NCBI GenBank assembly: GCA_002633005.1 | Contig: NMRA01000177.1 | Coordinates: 1 to 64,000, forward strand | DNA length: 64,000 nt | Source of the DNA: Phoronis australis | Lineage: Eukaryota > Phoronida > Phoronidae | Reading direction: 5' to 3' | In this document: positions 1-10,530 of the stretch, piece by piece | Layout: each line of letters opens with the position of its first letter | Numbering within the stretch: the stretch's first letter is position 1 | Made by a program: the position numbers and the translations under genes | Notes under the pieces: generated by a model | Databases searched by the model: none | Seen by the model: the letters and a program-made list of their open reading frames with translations, nothing else | What the model was told of the DNA's origin: nothing

Positions 1-197
1 CCAACTGGGTGCATTTGGCCCCAGAATTCAAGAAAACCCTGGGCCAGAATTTTTGGGGGATTTTTTGATCGGTAAAAAAGAAAGTTCAATGAAGGTTTTC
101 AGAGAAATTCAGATTGCATTTTCTTCCACCACTAACAGCTGAGGATTTAGCTAACTGCACTTGCACTACTCGGCCTCTTACTAAACGGTGAATACGC

Positions 198-431
198 CAG
201 TGGCGAATCTAGGATACCACAAGGGGAGCCCAACATGACACCTCGGAGAAATGGGCAAAGCTCGATTGTATGCACAGGTGGCTCGAATGTTGTGGTGGTT
301 GGCGATACGGACCTGGTGTTCCGGAATTCTACCGTTGGGCTCGATATTTTCTCACGCTTCATGCTGTTGCTGTGTAATTTTTGCTTGCACCAGTCATGGG
401 GGCCCCTTGGCCTGTACGCAATCATCACCTA
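198..431. repeat. hAT-type MITE fragment
   Basis: The left end reads CAGTGGCGAATCTAGGAT followed by CACAAGGGG. Nearly the same 40 bases recur at about 19548, and related G-rich ends occur at 17210, 18105-18151 and 20116. CAGTGGCGGATCTA-like ends are typical of hAT non-autonomous elements in invertebrates. The right end is not well defined. Reading frames through it on both strands look accidental. Confidence 0.4.
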
Positions 432-1077
432 GTAACAATTAACAATCACCCGAAATACATTTTAGTTATAAATCTTATGTACAGTCACGATGCATTGAAA
501 TGTTTTCAGCAAAATGTTATTGTTCATGTTTACTATAGATTATACACAACATAGTCTACGATGTTGACCGTAGGCCGATCGGTGAGCCAGACTACTTCTC
601 ATTCATTAAACGATAAGACATGAATAGAACGTTTTCCGTTTGAAATGCACATAAATGAAATCGTGGTCAAAAAGTATATTAGATCATACTTGGGAGAGCA
701 TACAAACCAAATAAATCGATAACTTACTTCAGAAATGGGACTTCTTTGAGTCAATCGAGGTGTCGATGTGCTTTCGAAACCAGCCAACACTGTTTTGCTT
801 TCGGCGACCTTTCACCTCTCTGAGGTCATCAGCCATTTCCAAATAAGGCACCGCAATGCATTTTGGGACTGTAATGTCGGACTTGACGAGCACGAAGGCG
901 TGTCTTTTTGGCCAACTTTCAAACGTAAAGAAAAATACTCCAAACTCATCTAAAACTCACTATATTTACGAAACCTACAAAAAAACTTGTACGCCACGAT
1001 ATGATACAGGTTTCATGCAAGATGAGTAACATTTACTTTCTTATTTTATACAATTTTTCACGTTCCAAGCCACTTTA
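432..1077. other. non-coding stretch, no feature seen
   Basis: AT-rich sequence with only short, uncoordinated reading frames on both strands. I see no splice-bounded exon, RNA gene or clear repeat. Confidence 0.5.
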
Positions 1078-1255
1078 ACTTTTCATCTGTTGATTCCTTT
1101 GTGTGACTGTAAGCTCCGAGTGATCAGCCTAACCACCGGCAGTAGGCAACACAAAAGGCGTGCTTGACAAGTTTAGTAGAGCGTGATTCTAGATTAGATC
1201 GTGATAGTGGATATTTCTTGATTTTTACATTCCAGGAGAATGGTACGTAATGACT
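1078..1255. repeat. diverged duplicate, copy 1
   Basis: This segment is related in the same orientation to 2376-2555. Shared marks in the same order are a TGTGAGACTGTAA-like block, ACACAA near the middle, a GAGCGTGA block, and a final CCAGGRGAATGGTACGTAA block. The copies are clearly diverged, so the duplication is old or the family is dispersed. Confidence 0.45.
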
Positions 1256-1293
1256 AAAACCGTGTTTTGGTGTTTTAAGCCAATCCTCATTCT

Positions 1294-1519
1294 GTCACAT
1301 GGGCGGCGCAGCACTGAAAAAAGTGGGGGCTATAGCCCCTCAGCCCCTCTGTGGTGCACCGCTCATAGACCATGGGCGTCGGCGTATTGAAAAAGGTGGG
1401 GGCTTAGCCCCCTAGCCCCTCGTGGTGCACCGTTCATAGACCATGCATGGGCGGCCGCGGCGCCGCACTGAAAAAAGTGGGGTCTCATAGCTCCCTATGG
1501 TACGCCGCCCATGTGTCAC
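1294..1519. repeat. MITE with internal ~73-bp tandem units
   Basis: The ends are an inverted repeat: GTCACATGGGCGGCG on the left and CGCCGCCCATGTGTCAC on the right. Inside are about three units of roughly 73 bp, starting near 1298, 1371 and 1442, each with a CACTGAAAAAAGTGGGG-like core and GGTGCACCG. A relative lies inverted at about 48228-48300 and a single end lies at about 22213. Confidence 0.6.
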
Positions 1520-4212
1520 CTGCTAATGTATCATTGGCGTCAATCTTGAACGATAAACGCAGAAATCAGCTAAAAACTCCTACTCCCTGTGTCAGAGTCT
1601 GGATATTGTGGTCTCTTGGTCTTTCTCTCGCGTCGTAACTGAGTTGAGACAACACCTACCCTAACATTTGGGGTGTGTTATTACAATGCCTAAGCCAGAC
1701 TGTGACCAACCGGTCCTAATCCACAAATTAGTGCACGTGGCTTCAGCCCCGGGCTGAAGAAAAAACTATGTTCGCCAATTTCTCATAGTCTATAAAGCAT
1801 CGATTTTAAAAATTCAACTAAGACAGCTACTATTCACTTTTCAATTTTAAAAACAATCCTAGGACGTATATTACTCCCAGAAACAATCATATGGGTCGTT
1901 TGCCTTACTTCATACTTTGAAAGTTGTATACGGGCCAAACAGGCGTGTTGGTTTACGGCCGCAATTATCTGATGCAGCACGTTCAGTCAAGCCTATGAAT
2001 AGCGACCATCTCACTTCGATCCATGATGGCACCATCAAGACTTTCATGTGCGTAACGCACCCGTGCTGTGAAATGAGTATTCGGATTACACTGATCGGGT
2101 AGTCGGTATACAGCTGTGTCGTCATCAGTTTGACAACGATAGCGAAGGTAGATGGTTGGCCAACCAATGTTTACATAGTTCAGCTCTCTCATTGTCTGAG
2201 TTCATCTGATGCTCACATAATCCAGCAATTATGTTGTAAACAGCGCGCCTGACGCTAACCTATATTTAAAAATACTATTTCCAACATTCTACAAATGTCG
2301 TGAAGAATGTGTTTTGTATGAGATACTATCACCAAAAACTTCGAACGGAGAACAACGGTTAACTTTCAGAGAAATTAAACTTGACTTTCAACTTCCGATT
2401 CCGTTGTGAGACTGTAACTAGCTCTGACCTCCTTACTACCACAGCATTGTGTACCAACACAATAGGCTTGTTTGTCGAGTTGAATCGAGCGTGACACTTG
2501 ATCAGATGGTGGTGGTGTAGGTTTTAACAGTCCAGGGGAATGGTACGTAACGTGCCAAGGACTTCGCTAGAAACTCTGGTGGTAAACAGTGCACGCTTTC
2601 TCATCCACTTGCGTGCAAATCCTGTTTGCGTAAGATTTGCCTCATGATTCACTGAAAGCTTTGGTCTCGCTTGCCCATTTAACAGACTTTGAAAACAGTT
2701 TTCAAAATGTCCTCCAAACTTTTGAGGGTTGTCAACGGTTGGGGGAGTTACAGAGAATTGGATTGATAAGTCTTTAATAAGTTTTTAATATCTGTTAATA
2801 GGCCAAAACAGGGATTGGTATACGTAATATTCGCCAGTCACAACCATTAACGAAGTAAAGACAAAGGGAACCATTTGATGTAGGCAGCCTGAGTTGGCAA
2901 CACGTCCCTACCTAGGCAACACGTGGCCCCTCTAGTGGTTGGCAAGAGGCTACAACGCTCCCCATCAGTTTCTGTATTTATCTCATTCTGTATATTTTAA
3001 AAGGGCAGTAGTTGAAATTCGGAATTCAATAAGAGCTTTTCACCTGGTCAAAAATGCATTTTACACTTAGTCTAGAATTGTACCTTAAAAACTAACGCGC
3101 TTAACTTCAGTCTTCAGCAATCATTTCTGGTTCTGTGCACATCCTCGGTTAAGCATGTTTACGGTCAACGGGAATTAAGTTGACTTTGACGAATAATTGC
3201 AACTCCACTTTTTTGGTCGCTGTTAACTTTCTCACCGCACGCAAATAACCACAAAATATTTCAACTGTCGTTCCGTGAGTTAGGCTACAACAAACACTTG
3301 CTAGCAGAAGCATGGGAAGATATCCTTGAACTTTTTGTTCATGACTGGAGTGACTTCGCGTAACTTCCTCAAAATTGCACCCGACGAGGGAAGTTCGAGT
3401 GAACCTTGACAGATTTTCGTGGATTTTTTTCAAATTGTGTTTACTACATTAATTGTCTCCAGAGTCCTGGTGTGTGTTAACTATATCTCAATGCATATGC
3501 ATACTTCAATCGATGTTATTCGCTGTATTTTGAAATGAGTTACCGGAGTCCGCGGGAGATGCAATTGCCTAGTCTCTACCCTGCAGCCTCTCCTTTGAGA
3601 GAGGCACTCAGGGACCAATTCAGTACCTGAGCAACCTGGCAAACTAGCACCCAGGACGACACCCCCCTCAGGTATACAAATGTCCTCCAGAGCTAGGGAA
3701 ACAACTACCGGCAAGATGTCGCTTTAAAGTCGGTTTATGGACATAACTATCACAAGCACAGATGATTTCTTAATTCTAAGAGGGCCAAATGTCTAAGTGA
3801 GCAAAAAACTATCATTCTGAAACATTGAACGACTGTGGACCTTCATTTTGTGACTTTCGTTGTCTATTAGTATTTGTTTTCTGAATGTTTCATCCTAGGA
3901 CAAAAATCCTACTAAAAACTGATATACACTTATGAATTGTGTTCATTTTCTCAATTTCCAGGAAATTAGGAGCAAAAACAGATGCTACTTTTACTTTCTT
4001 GAGTAGTTTACCATCCTAATGAATAAGAGGTTACCGTAATTGCACAATATGAAATAACACAAATTTTCCTATTGTAAAAGGGTTGGCCACCTCAGTCAAA
4101 ATTGGTGTCTTTTTGTCACTCTTGTATAGTTTATGCCAACGCAACAAATAACCTATTTCGATATGGCAGTGTTATATTACAGGGGAAATAATGTATCTTT
4201 CATTGAAATTGC
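1520..4212. other. repeat-rich non-coding region
   Basis: No supported coding exon. It holds the second copy of the diverged duplicate (2376-2555). The short overlapping frames at 1910-2190 occur on both strands, which argues against coding. The 5' untranslated part of the gene at 4247 may begin somewhere here. Confidence 0.4.
2376..2555. repeat. diverged duplicate, copy 2
   Basis: Partner of 1078-1255, with the same order of short conserved blocks and the same terminal CCAGGGGAATGGTACGTAA. The function is unknown. Confidence 0.45.
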
Positions 4213-4246
4213 AGGACTTCGTCAATGCTGGTGCCCTTTCTAATAA

Positions 4247-5113
4247 ATGGCATCACGAGCGTCTTGCACCAATCTTGGCAAGTACTTGAAACTGTGGAAA
4301 TGTCCGCCTGTTCTAGCGGTGACGCAAGACGGAATTCACGGTCAGCACACGTGCTCCAAATGGCCTCATGACGTCAAGCCCGTGGTTCTCATGCTTCCGT
4401 GGCTCAATGCAGGCGTGAATGCCGTGGGACGTTATCGTCAACTGTATCATAACTATGGCCTCGACGTTATTACTGTCAACATTGACCCACAGCACTTCTT
4501 GTGGCCTCCTTTGGCCAAAAATATAACTGAGGAGTTAACAAGATACTTCACAGATGTTGAGAAAGATCGTTTAGTGTTGGTCCATTCTTTCTCCCTGGGG
4601 TCGTACCTTTACTCGGTTTGGCTCAGTGAGTTTCTGGATGACTGCCGTCAGTTTGCTCATATAAAGAATAGGATTTGCGGACAGGTGTTCGACAGCATAA
4701 CCATTGGAGGGTTGGCTAAAATGGCAGAGGGTGTTGGCAGAGGTCTTTCAACCAACGATGCCCTCCAACGCCTCGTCAAAGGAACGCTGATGTTGTATTT
4801 TGCGCTTTCCAAGAACGTCACTGTGAAGTCGTATGACAAGTACATTGAGGCATTTTGGAACAATCCAGTGAAATCGCCAATTCTGTTCTTCTATTGTTGG
4901 AATGATCCCATGTCGGATGGTACTGAAGTTGAGAAGGTGATAGCGTGTTTGCAAGAAGGTGGTAACAAACAAATAGTGAAGAAGGATTGGGAGAGATCGC
5001 GTCACGCGGGTCACCTAAAGGAACATCGCGAAGATTATGTTCAGGTTTTTGACGAATACATGACTTTGCTGGTGAAAGATGTTAGTGAGAGTCATCTTAA
5101 GGCGAATCTTTGA
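4247..5113 (+). CDS. TMEM53/DUF829-family alpha/beta-hydrolase-like protein
   Basis: The 288-residue product resembles the TMEM53/DUF829 family, whose members are membrane-associated proteins with an alpha/beta-hydrolase fold and little-known substrates. Family marks seen: PWLNAG at 51-56, a YRQLY helix near 63-67, FLWPPLA at 84-90, a nucleophile-elbow-like HSFSLG with Ser116, YCWNDPMSD with Asp220, and SRHAGHLKEH with His253 and His256. Ser116/Asp220/His253 would be a plausible triad, but activity is inferred. The start is fixed by a TAA directly upstream in the same frame. A TTGCAG acceptor ending at 4214 suggests a non-coding 5' exon further upstream. The coding part has no intron. I see no confident transmembrane segment. 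An AATAAA lies 306 bases after the stop. The family assignment is fairly sure; the exact orthologue is not. Confidence 0.85.
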   Translation: MASRASCTNLGKYLKLWKCPPVLAVTQDGIHGQHTCSKWPHDVKPVVLMLPWLNAGVNAVGRYRQLYHNYGLDVITVNIDPQHFLWPPLAKNITEELTRYFTDVEKDRLVLVHSFSLGSYLYSVWLSEFLDDCRQFAHIKNRICGQVFDSITIGGLAKMAEGVGRGLSTNDALQRLVKGTLMLYFALSKNVTVKSYDKYIEAFWNNPVKSPILFFYCWNDPMSDGTEVEKVIACLQEGGNKQIVKKDWERSRHAGHLKEHREDYVQVFDEYMTLLVKDVSESHLKANL

Positions 5114-5418
5114 ACTAGAGTGTACGAGGATGTAGTTGCTTGCTCTGAGTTGCCACTGATGGCTGTTTAGTTATTTCAACCAAACTGATTGCCATGATGT
5201 CTATATGAATTGAAATTTAAGGTAATAGGATATTTTAATTACCTAGGATCCAATGTCTTAAATTACTTTTAAACTATAGAAGCCAATGCCCAAATGTTTG
5301 CAGCCCTGGGGGTGGGCATGTTTGTGGCTGGTTTTTATAGCCCATCCTTCCAGAGATAAAATTATTTTATTTACTATATCTGTTCTCTTACATTGTACTG
5401 TAACTCTCTTCTAGTCAC

Positions 5419-5424
5419 AATAAA
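5419..5424 (+). terminator. poly(A) signal of the DUF829-type gene
   Basis: This is a canonical AATAAA 306 bases past the stop codon, followed by a T/C-rich stretch suited to 3' end formation. Confidence 0.6.
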
Positions 5425-6294
5425 TGACCTATTTACGTCAACCTCTCGTCTCCTTTTCACCTCTGGAAACGACCTTCCGACGCACGATTTTGTCTGGTCC
5501 ATGTGTCGAACATAAAATAGTTTAATACATACTTAGAGATTAGGGCGAACGGAAACAAAATATTTTGAAGCGGCTATCAACCTGTCTTCTGCCACACAAA
5601 TTAATTTTTGATTTAGACTTACTTAATAGGTCTCAAATTGTTCCTTAGTTAAATTTGAGGTGATTCGGTGGCTTGAAAAGAATTAACTGCTTATCACTGC
5701 TTAAGAGCAGGCTCTACAACTGTCTTCTCATTGTGTGCGGGGGGCATGGTTTCAAGCAATAACAAACTCGGGTTTTTCAACACTCAGAAGAAACCACTTC
5801 TCAGCTGAGTTTGAGATATCTATTTCGTAGTGATGAGTGGTCTGAATCAAAAATTAGTTTTTTGAGGGAGCGCAAGTTTGTAGGCTCTTGAAAAGCTGCA
5901 TCCAGCCCAATCTTGGAAAACCATTGTTTCAGTTGGTTCGTGTTTTCTCTTTTGTCGTTTTAATACACGATAAAACCACGGAACAATGGGAGTTTATCGA
6001 TTGGTTCATCCGAATGATTCGTCATCGCTAATTTCATTTACTCCAGTTTGAAGTTTGCTTGACCTAATTAGCGCTGCCCGTGGGACTTGGGTGTTTTTGT
6101 TGAGGAATTTGACAAAACAAAATTCTTGTTTTTCATTATACTAATTTTACAGCGGCTGCGAATAAATGTAACTAAACCAGCATGGTTTATTGTGAAATTG
6201 AGTAATGACGTTCATGTGTGACAATGCATCTCTTAATAAATGTCACTGAGTTGCTTAATATTCATAGGGTAAAACTGTCGTGTACACTGAACAT
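5425..6294. other. intergenic stretch, no feature seen
   Basis: AT-rich sequence between two convergent genes. I see no exon, RNA gene or defined repeat. Confidence 0.5.
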
Positions 6295-6300
6295 TTTATT
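6295..6300 (-). terminator. candidate poly(A) signal of the phospholipase A2-like gene
   Basis: TTTATT on the plus strand reads AATAAA on the minus strand, about 255 bases beyond the stop at 6554. Another lies at 6186-6191. Which one is used cannot be told from sequence. Confidence 0.45.
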
Positions 6301-6553
6301 GTTACCTTCAAGTTACTTGTCACATCGGTATAGTTCAGGATTAATCAACTTTTTTGTAAGTTAGATACGAAAATTAAGACTCTTACAGTATAAACAATAC
6401 ATTTCAGCTCAAAATAATGAACGTAACAAACGTGACAAAATTTGAGGAGCCAGTTTCTTAAAGTACTTAATATACTGTTTATGTAATGAATTTTAACTCA
6501 AAGAATTCCAATAAAACATTTCCTAGGCTTTTGTGCGGAGCATGTGCCGTTCC

Positions 6554-9500
6554 TTAGCAACTATTGCGATCATAGTCGATGTACTGGCTCCGGAACGGTC
6601 TGTTGGTCAGTTTCTTTAGACATCTACTGAATTCGTAGTCGCACGAACACTGTGCTACTCGGCATTCTACGTTCTTCCACGTCGGCTCGTACATGGCATA
6701 GAATTCAGATTTAGCTGAAAGTATCAAATCATTTGTTTTTGTTAAAATAAAACAAACAAAGCCAGCTTCCACGATAAGGGATCATTCACAGAAACGTTCA
6801 GTTTCTGGAGATCTCAAGACAATTGTCTGCATCCTCGTGGTCAAACGAGATGGATCGTGCGACTAAATGGGACGCGAATGTGTTGAAGTAAAGCAAAAGT
6901 GCAGCGTAATTGCACGCGCGCACCAAGGGGGGGGGGCTCGGGGGGCTTGAGGCCGAGAAAACGAGACAAAAAGTACACTAAAAAGGCGCAAACGCACAAT
7001 TCAGAGTTCTGGATGTGGTACCCCGTTTTTGTTTTTGTTTTTTTTAGTCCTCCGGCTTTTTTGTCGGTATAAGGTCCACACCGTCGGAAATTCGAGCCCC
7101 CCCATATTAAAGGCTGGGTGCGCGCGTATGAATTGGTTCTGGTCATTTTTTCTAATCGGTGTTTACAACGAGCCATAGCACATATCTCATGAGGACATTT
7201 TGCTATTGAACCATGTGTTCAGAAATTTGTGCCCCTTCTTGATTTCAGGCATTTGTGGAGGAAAATGTTCTTTTTTGGGCTACTCGTCCTTTGTTTCTCC
7301 GGAAACTTTGACTGAACTTCAAAATAGTATGCTTACGAAGTACCATAGCCCATTTGGTCGGCATTTTGCAATTTTACCGTAATTTCCTGAATTGTGACCT
7401 GCACTGTGATTTTCATACGTCCATGTTGAGAAGTACTCTTCTGTATACATAAAGCAATAGCCGAGAACCTTGAGCGGGGGTAAGGGGCAAGTTTCAAAGT
7501 GAGTTGGTCTAAACCTAGAACCACTCATGTTACTTTTCCGTAGGCTGCGGATGTTAGCCAATGAGAGAATTGATACGTGTATTCGATATGAACTTCATGG
7601 TAAAAACTTGACAACCTGGGTCTTCCACAATACTCAATATAGACATCCAGAGATCACCGATGTAAATTTACAAATAGTCTATTTTTCACGGTTATCAATG
7701 ACAGAAATATCTATTGAGTTCAAGCGCTGACAGCCGTGTGACAATTAGGCAATTACATCGCCCTGGATGCCGCCAACCGAGGGACTAGTTTTGCCTATGT
7801 GACAAATAGCATAAACCCGCCTTTCTGAGGCACAAACAACGACTTTTGATGTCAAATCACTACACCGTCTGAGACCAATATTTGTAGCGGTGGGCGGCCT
7901 GAGCGGTCAAACGTTCACTTCCTGGACGATTCGTTGTACAGAGAATACGTTGGTTCGCTGCCCGAGCAAAAGATGGAGTTAATATTTCACGATTTCGGAT
8001 ATGTCGTGCTTAAGCTATTTTTCTCGCATATTTTTAAAAAATCACTCACTGCACTTTTGTTTTTTATTGATGCACACCTTCGTCAGGTACGCTGTGGGCT
8101 CGTTTGGAAAGTCAATACCAATACAGGCTTCGTTCACCAATGAACGGTAACAGTTCTCGTGCGCTTGACAACATCTGCAAAAGAGCAAACGTAAAAATAG
8201 ACCATGTAAAAATATTTCTCAAGTCGTTTGCAGTTACTCTGTGCCATTGTTGTTGGAAGCTTGGTAAATATTGTGTAACATTTTTTTTTAATTTGAGAAG
8301 AAGTTTATAACAACAACAGACAAGAACAGAAACAGCTGTGTAATTCAACTGACCTTCGGGTTTGCTAAAGAACGTGAGTTTAAGAGGCCTGGAACGCGAA
8401 AACTCGTAAAAAGTAGGTATCGTTGTGGCGAATGTACTTCATGGAATGCTAACGTGAGGGGTATTTTTTATCAAAAATCATGTACGTCCTATTTTTGATT
8501 GCCTTTCATGAACAAGTGTAACATAAAAAAAACTATTTCTAATTGAAAGCCTTCTGCACAACAGCGCATTAAGTATAGTACAGGTCTGAAAGTTTCATTT
8601 CTGGTATATGGTGTTCCGAATTTGGCTAAAATTTTTCTAGAACCTTACATAACCGTAAGAGCAGATATCGTTTACTGATTAAACGTTCTTAAAATGGTTA
8701 TTTACAGCCAAGGATTGGCTCTTCAATTAGTTGGAAGAAAAAAAAGCTTCTTTCCTGGTCAAGAATTTGTTATTGATGAGGACATCGATAAATATACGTG
8801 TGACGAAACAAGCAAGCATATAACGACACTGTACTTATCGAATGCATCTTTAGGGTTTCCTTTGCCGTTTGAAAAATCCAGATCGCAGTAACAGCCGTAG
8901 GGAGTTCCTAGTAGAATCGTGGCGTTCTCCCGCGGGTAGGCGCACGTGACCAAATCAATGGCGTCCCCATAGTATGGAGTGTTGTGGTTTCCCCAGACTG
9001 AAAACGGAAAGACAATTGCGGGTTTCAGTGAGCGGTTCGGGAAGAAGCTGCATCACCTTACAACTTCACCGCGGGTTTCCCGGGAGTAATTCAAGTGCAT
9101 TTTCACGTTGCTGTTCCTCTTGGAAACATTTTGACTGCGTTACCGAATTATGGGCCCTGGCCCTGTACCATGGACATGTAGAGCACGCTCGTGCCTCGTA
9201 CGCGTAATTATCCTGAAATCCGCAACAATCGTTGAACTTCATAAGGAATGTGTGGAAACAGTTCCCAAATCTCCTTCCTTTAGGTGAGTTGTAAAGGTTT
9301 TTGGTTTTAGTTGCCAAATTACTAAAAGTAAAGGACTTTTAAAGTGGCTACAAATTTTTGATTTGGACCACCCATAGCTATGAAATTGGTCTCAACTTGA
9401 GAAGTGATTTTTGGTCTTTCGACCGTCACCTGAAATTTGCATTGTTCAGCTCATAGTATGAGCTTGATATGTCTGTTCTTCCCAAAGCTATACATCATTT

Positions 9501-9826
9501 CTAAACTGAGCAAGGGACAAGGTAATGATAACGATAAATGTCGTAATGAAAAACTTGTTTTCGACAGAAAGTACGGTTCAACGCCGCTTGAAAGCTGCAC
9601 TATTATTTTAGTGGCAGCGCCGGAAATGTAACCCTATCGAAATATGAAGTCATTTTTTCCAACAGCATAAGGAGAGCAAATGTAGTTGTGATTAATAATG
9701 CGTTCAAAATAAAAATGGAAATGCTACTCAAAACAGTTGTTCTTGCAAAAACTTACGTTGACCATACGCCTGTAACATAAGCGAGATTGCAAATAATACG
9801 AGAGTAAGAAGACGCCGAACAGACAT
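6554..9826 (-). CDS. secreted phospholipase A2-like protein, four exons
   Basis: Exons on the minus strand are 9757-9826, 8835-8997, 8050-8174 and 6554-6714. All have consensus splice sites, and phases 1, 2 and 1 agree at the three junctions, giving 172 residues. Residues 1-23 form a signal peptide (basic start, Leu-rich core, AYGQ end), so the product is secreted. The family marks are a YGCYC calcium-loop start at 57-61, CCQAHENCY at 79-87 with the catalytic His83, and a CSCD segment ending at Asp145, the usual His-Asp partner. Two changes stand out. The acidic residue after the active-site His is Glu84 instead of Asp, and the Gly-rich calcium loop is replaced (Asp62, Asp64, Phe65, with extra residues). 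Both normally bind calcium, so activity may be altered or lost. An NAT sequon lies at 48-50. It could be a digestive, defence or venom-type relative; nothing here decides which. Confidence 0.85.
6900..7130. repeat. G-rich repeat related to the 20.1-kb MITE
   Basis: It lies in the last intron of the phospholipase-like gene. It shares a poly-T block, TTAGTCCTCCG and a TTCGAGCCCCCCC-like block in the same order with 20116-20435, and carries long G and C runs. Ends and target duplication are not clear. Confidence 0.4.
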
Positions 9827-10244
9827 CTTGACATATAGTCCGCTAATCGGCTTGGGTATCTGTTTCCGTTTTACAACAGAAACGAAGTCGTTGAATTTAA
9901 TTTAACCAAAACACCTGCAAGTTCTTTAAAGTTTCCGCAGTCATATCAATCTTTAAACGCACCTTGCGCACAATTTCATCATTAACTTTAGTGCGAACTG
10001 TTCCAGCCGGCACTAAGAATAAAAATCCCCTCGTTTAAAATTCTGCTTCCCGAAATGGTCTCCGAACCTCCAGTTTTTATGTAATGTCTGTGACAAAGTG
10101 AAAACCATGCTGTACAATTTCCAAACATCCACCACATGTAGGTTTACAAAGCTGTCGGTAGATGGCAAAGCACTCAGCAGAGTTCTTTTCAAACAAACAA
10201 AACCAACCAAGTGACATAAACAAAGACATAGAAGTCTGGACATA
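9827..10244. promoter_or_regulatory. upstream region of the phospholipase-like gene
   Basis: This stretch lies between the phospholipase-like start codon and the poly(A) signal of the next minus-strand gene, so its promoter is expected here. I cannot pick out a reliable TATA box or start site. Overlapping short minus-strand frames at 10013-10328 have no supporting splice or start context. Confidence 0.3.
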
Positions 10245-10250
10245 TTTATT
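10245..10250 (-). terminator. poly(A) signal of the small CEP120-tail-like gene
   Basis: TTTATT on the plus strand gives AATAAA on the minus strand, 116 bases after the small gene's stop codon. This is a normal 3'-UTR distance and supports the small gene being transcribed. Confidence 0.5.
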
Positions 10251-10365
10251 GTGACATTTCTGCTTGATGTCAAAATTTCCATTCATACGCATTTTGAGTA
10301 AGCGTTTAAATATCATTGTAATCATCAACTATTGTTTATAGCTAGACACGTGACTATTTTATCAA

Positions 10366-10530
10366 TTATGTCGTCTGCCTTTCTATGACTTTATTGATAT
10401 GTTGTCCAATGTCCGCTATTATCTTGTCATCATCCTTGTAGTTGCCGGAGTCCAACATAGCCTTCCTCTCCTGAACAAGGTTTCTTAAAATCGTCTTGTA
10501 TTCGTAAGCGTACTTGACAGTTGGTGCCAT
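10366..10530 (-). CDS. 54-residue small protein resembling the CEP120 C-terminus
   Basis: An intact 55-codon frame starts in an excellent Kozak context (CACCATGG) and ends at TAA. Residues 17-51 align without gaps to the last part of the CEP120 protein encoded at 25569-25836. The shared pattern is L-x-x-E-R-x-x-x-L-x-x-G-x-Y-x-x-x-D-x-I-I-x-D, then H-I and a final I, about 13 identities in 35 plus many conservative changes. The N-terminal 16 residues (Tyr/Lys rich) are unrelated. The gene shows no signal peptide or membrane segment and is predicted helical. It sits about 540 bases upstream of the phospholipase-like start, on the same strand. I infer a small centriole- or cilium-related protein that shares a docking motif with CEP120. 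It could instead be the terminal exon of a larger gene, but no acceptor close upstream is convincing. Confidence 0.65.
   Translation of the reverse strand: MAPTVKYAYEYKTILRNLVQERKAMLDSGNYKDDDKIIADIGQHINKVIERQTT

Noticed and set aside
8050-8078. Exon 3 of the phospholipase-like gene ending at the GTGTGC donor (8077)
   Set aside because: That donor leaves phase 0, but exon 4 needs phase 1. The stronger GTGAGT donor at 8049 gives the right phase and adds a family cysteine.
9066-9317. Minus-strand frame with FNDCCGFQDNYAYEA, superficially like the phospholipase active site
   Set aside because: The true active-site exon (8050-8174) joins exons 2 and 4 in phase. This frame lies in intron 1, before the calcium-loop exon, and lacks the HD/HE motif.
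6554-9826. Calling the phospholipase-like gene a venom toxin
   Set aside because: Secreted phospholipases also serve digestion and defence. Nothing in the sequence shows venom-gland use, and the calcium-site changes argue against standard activity.
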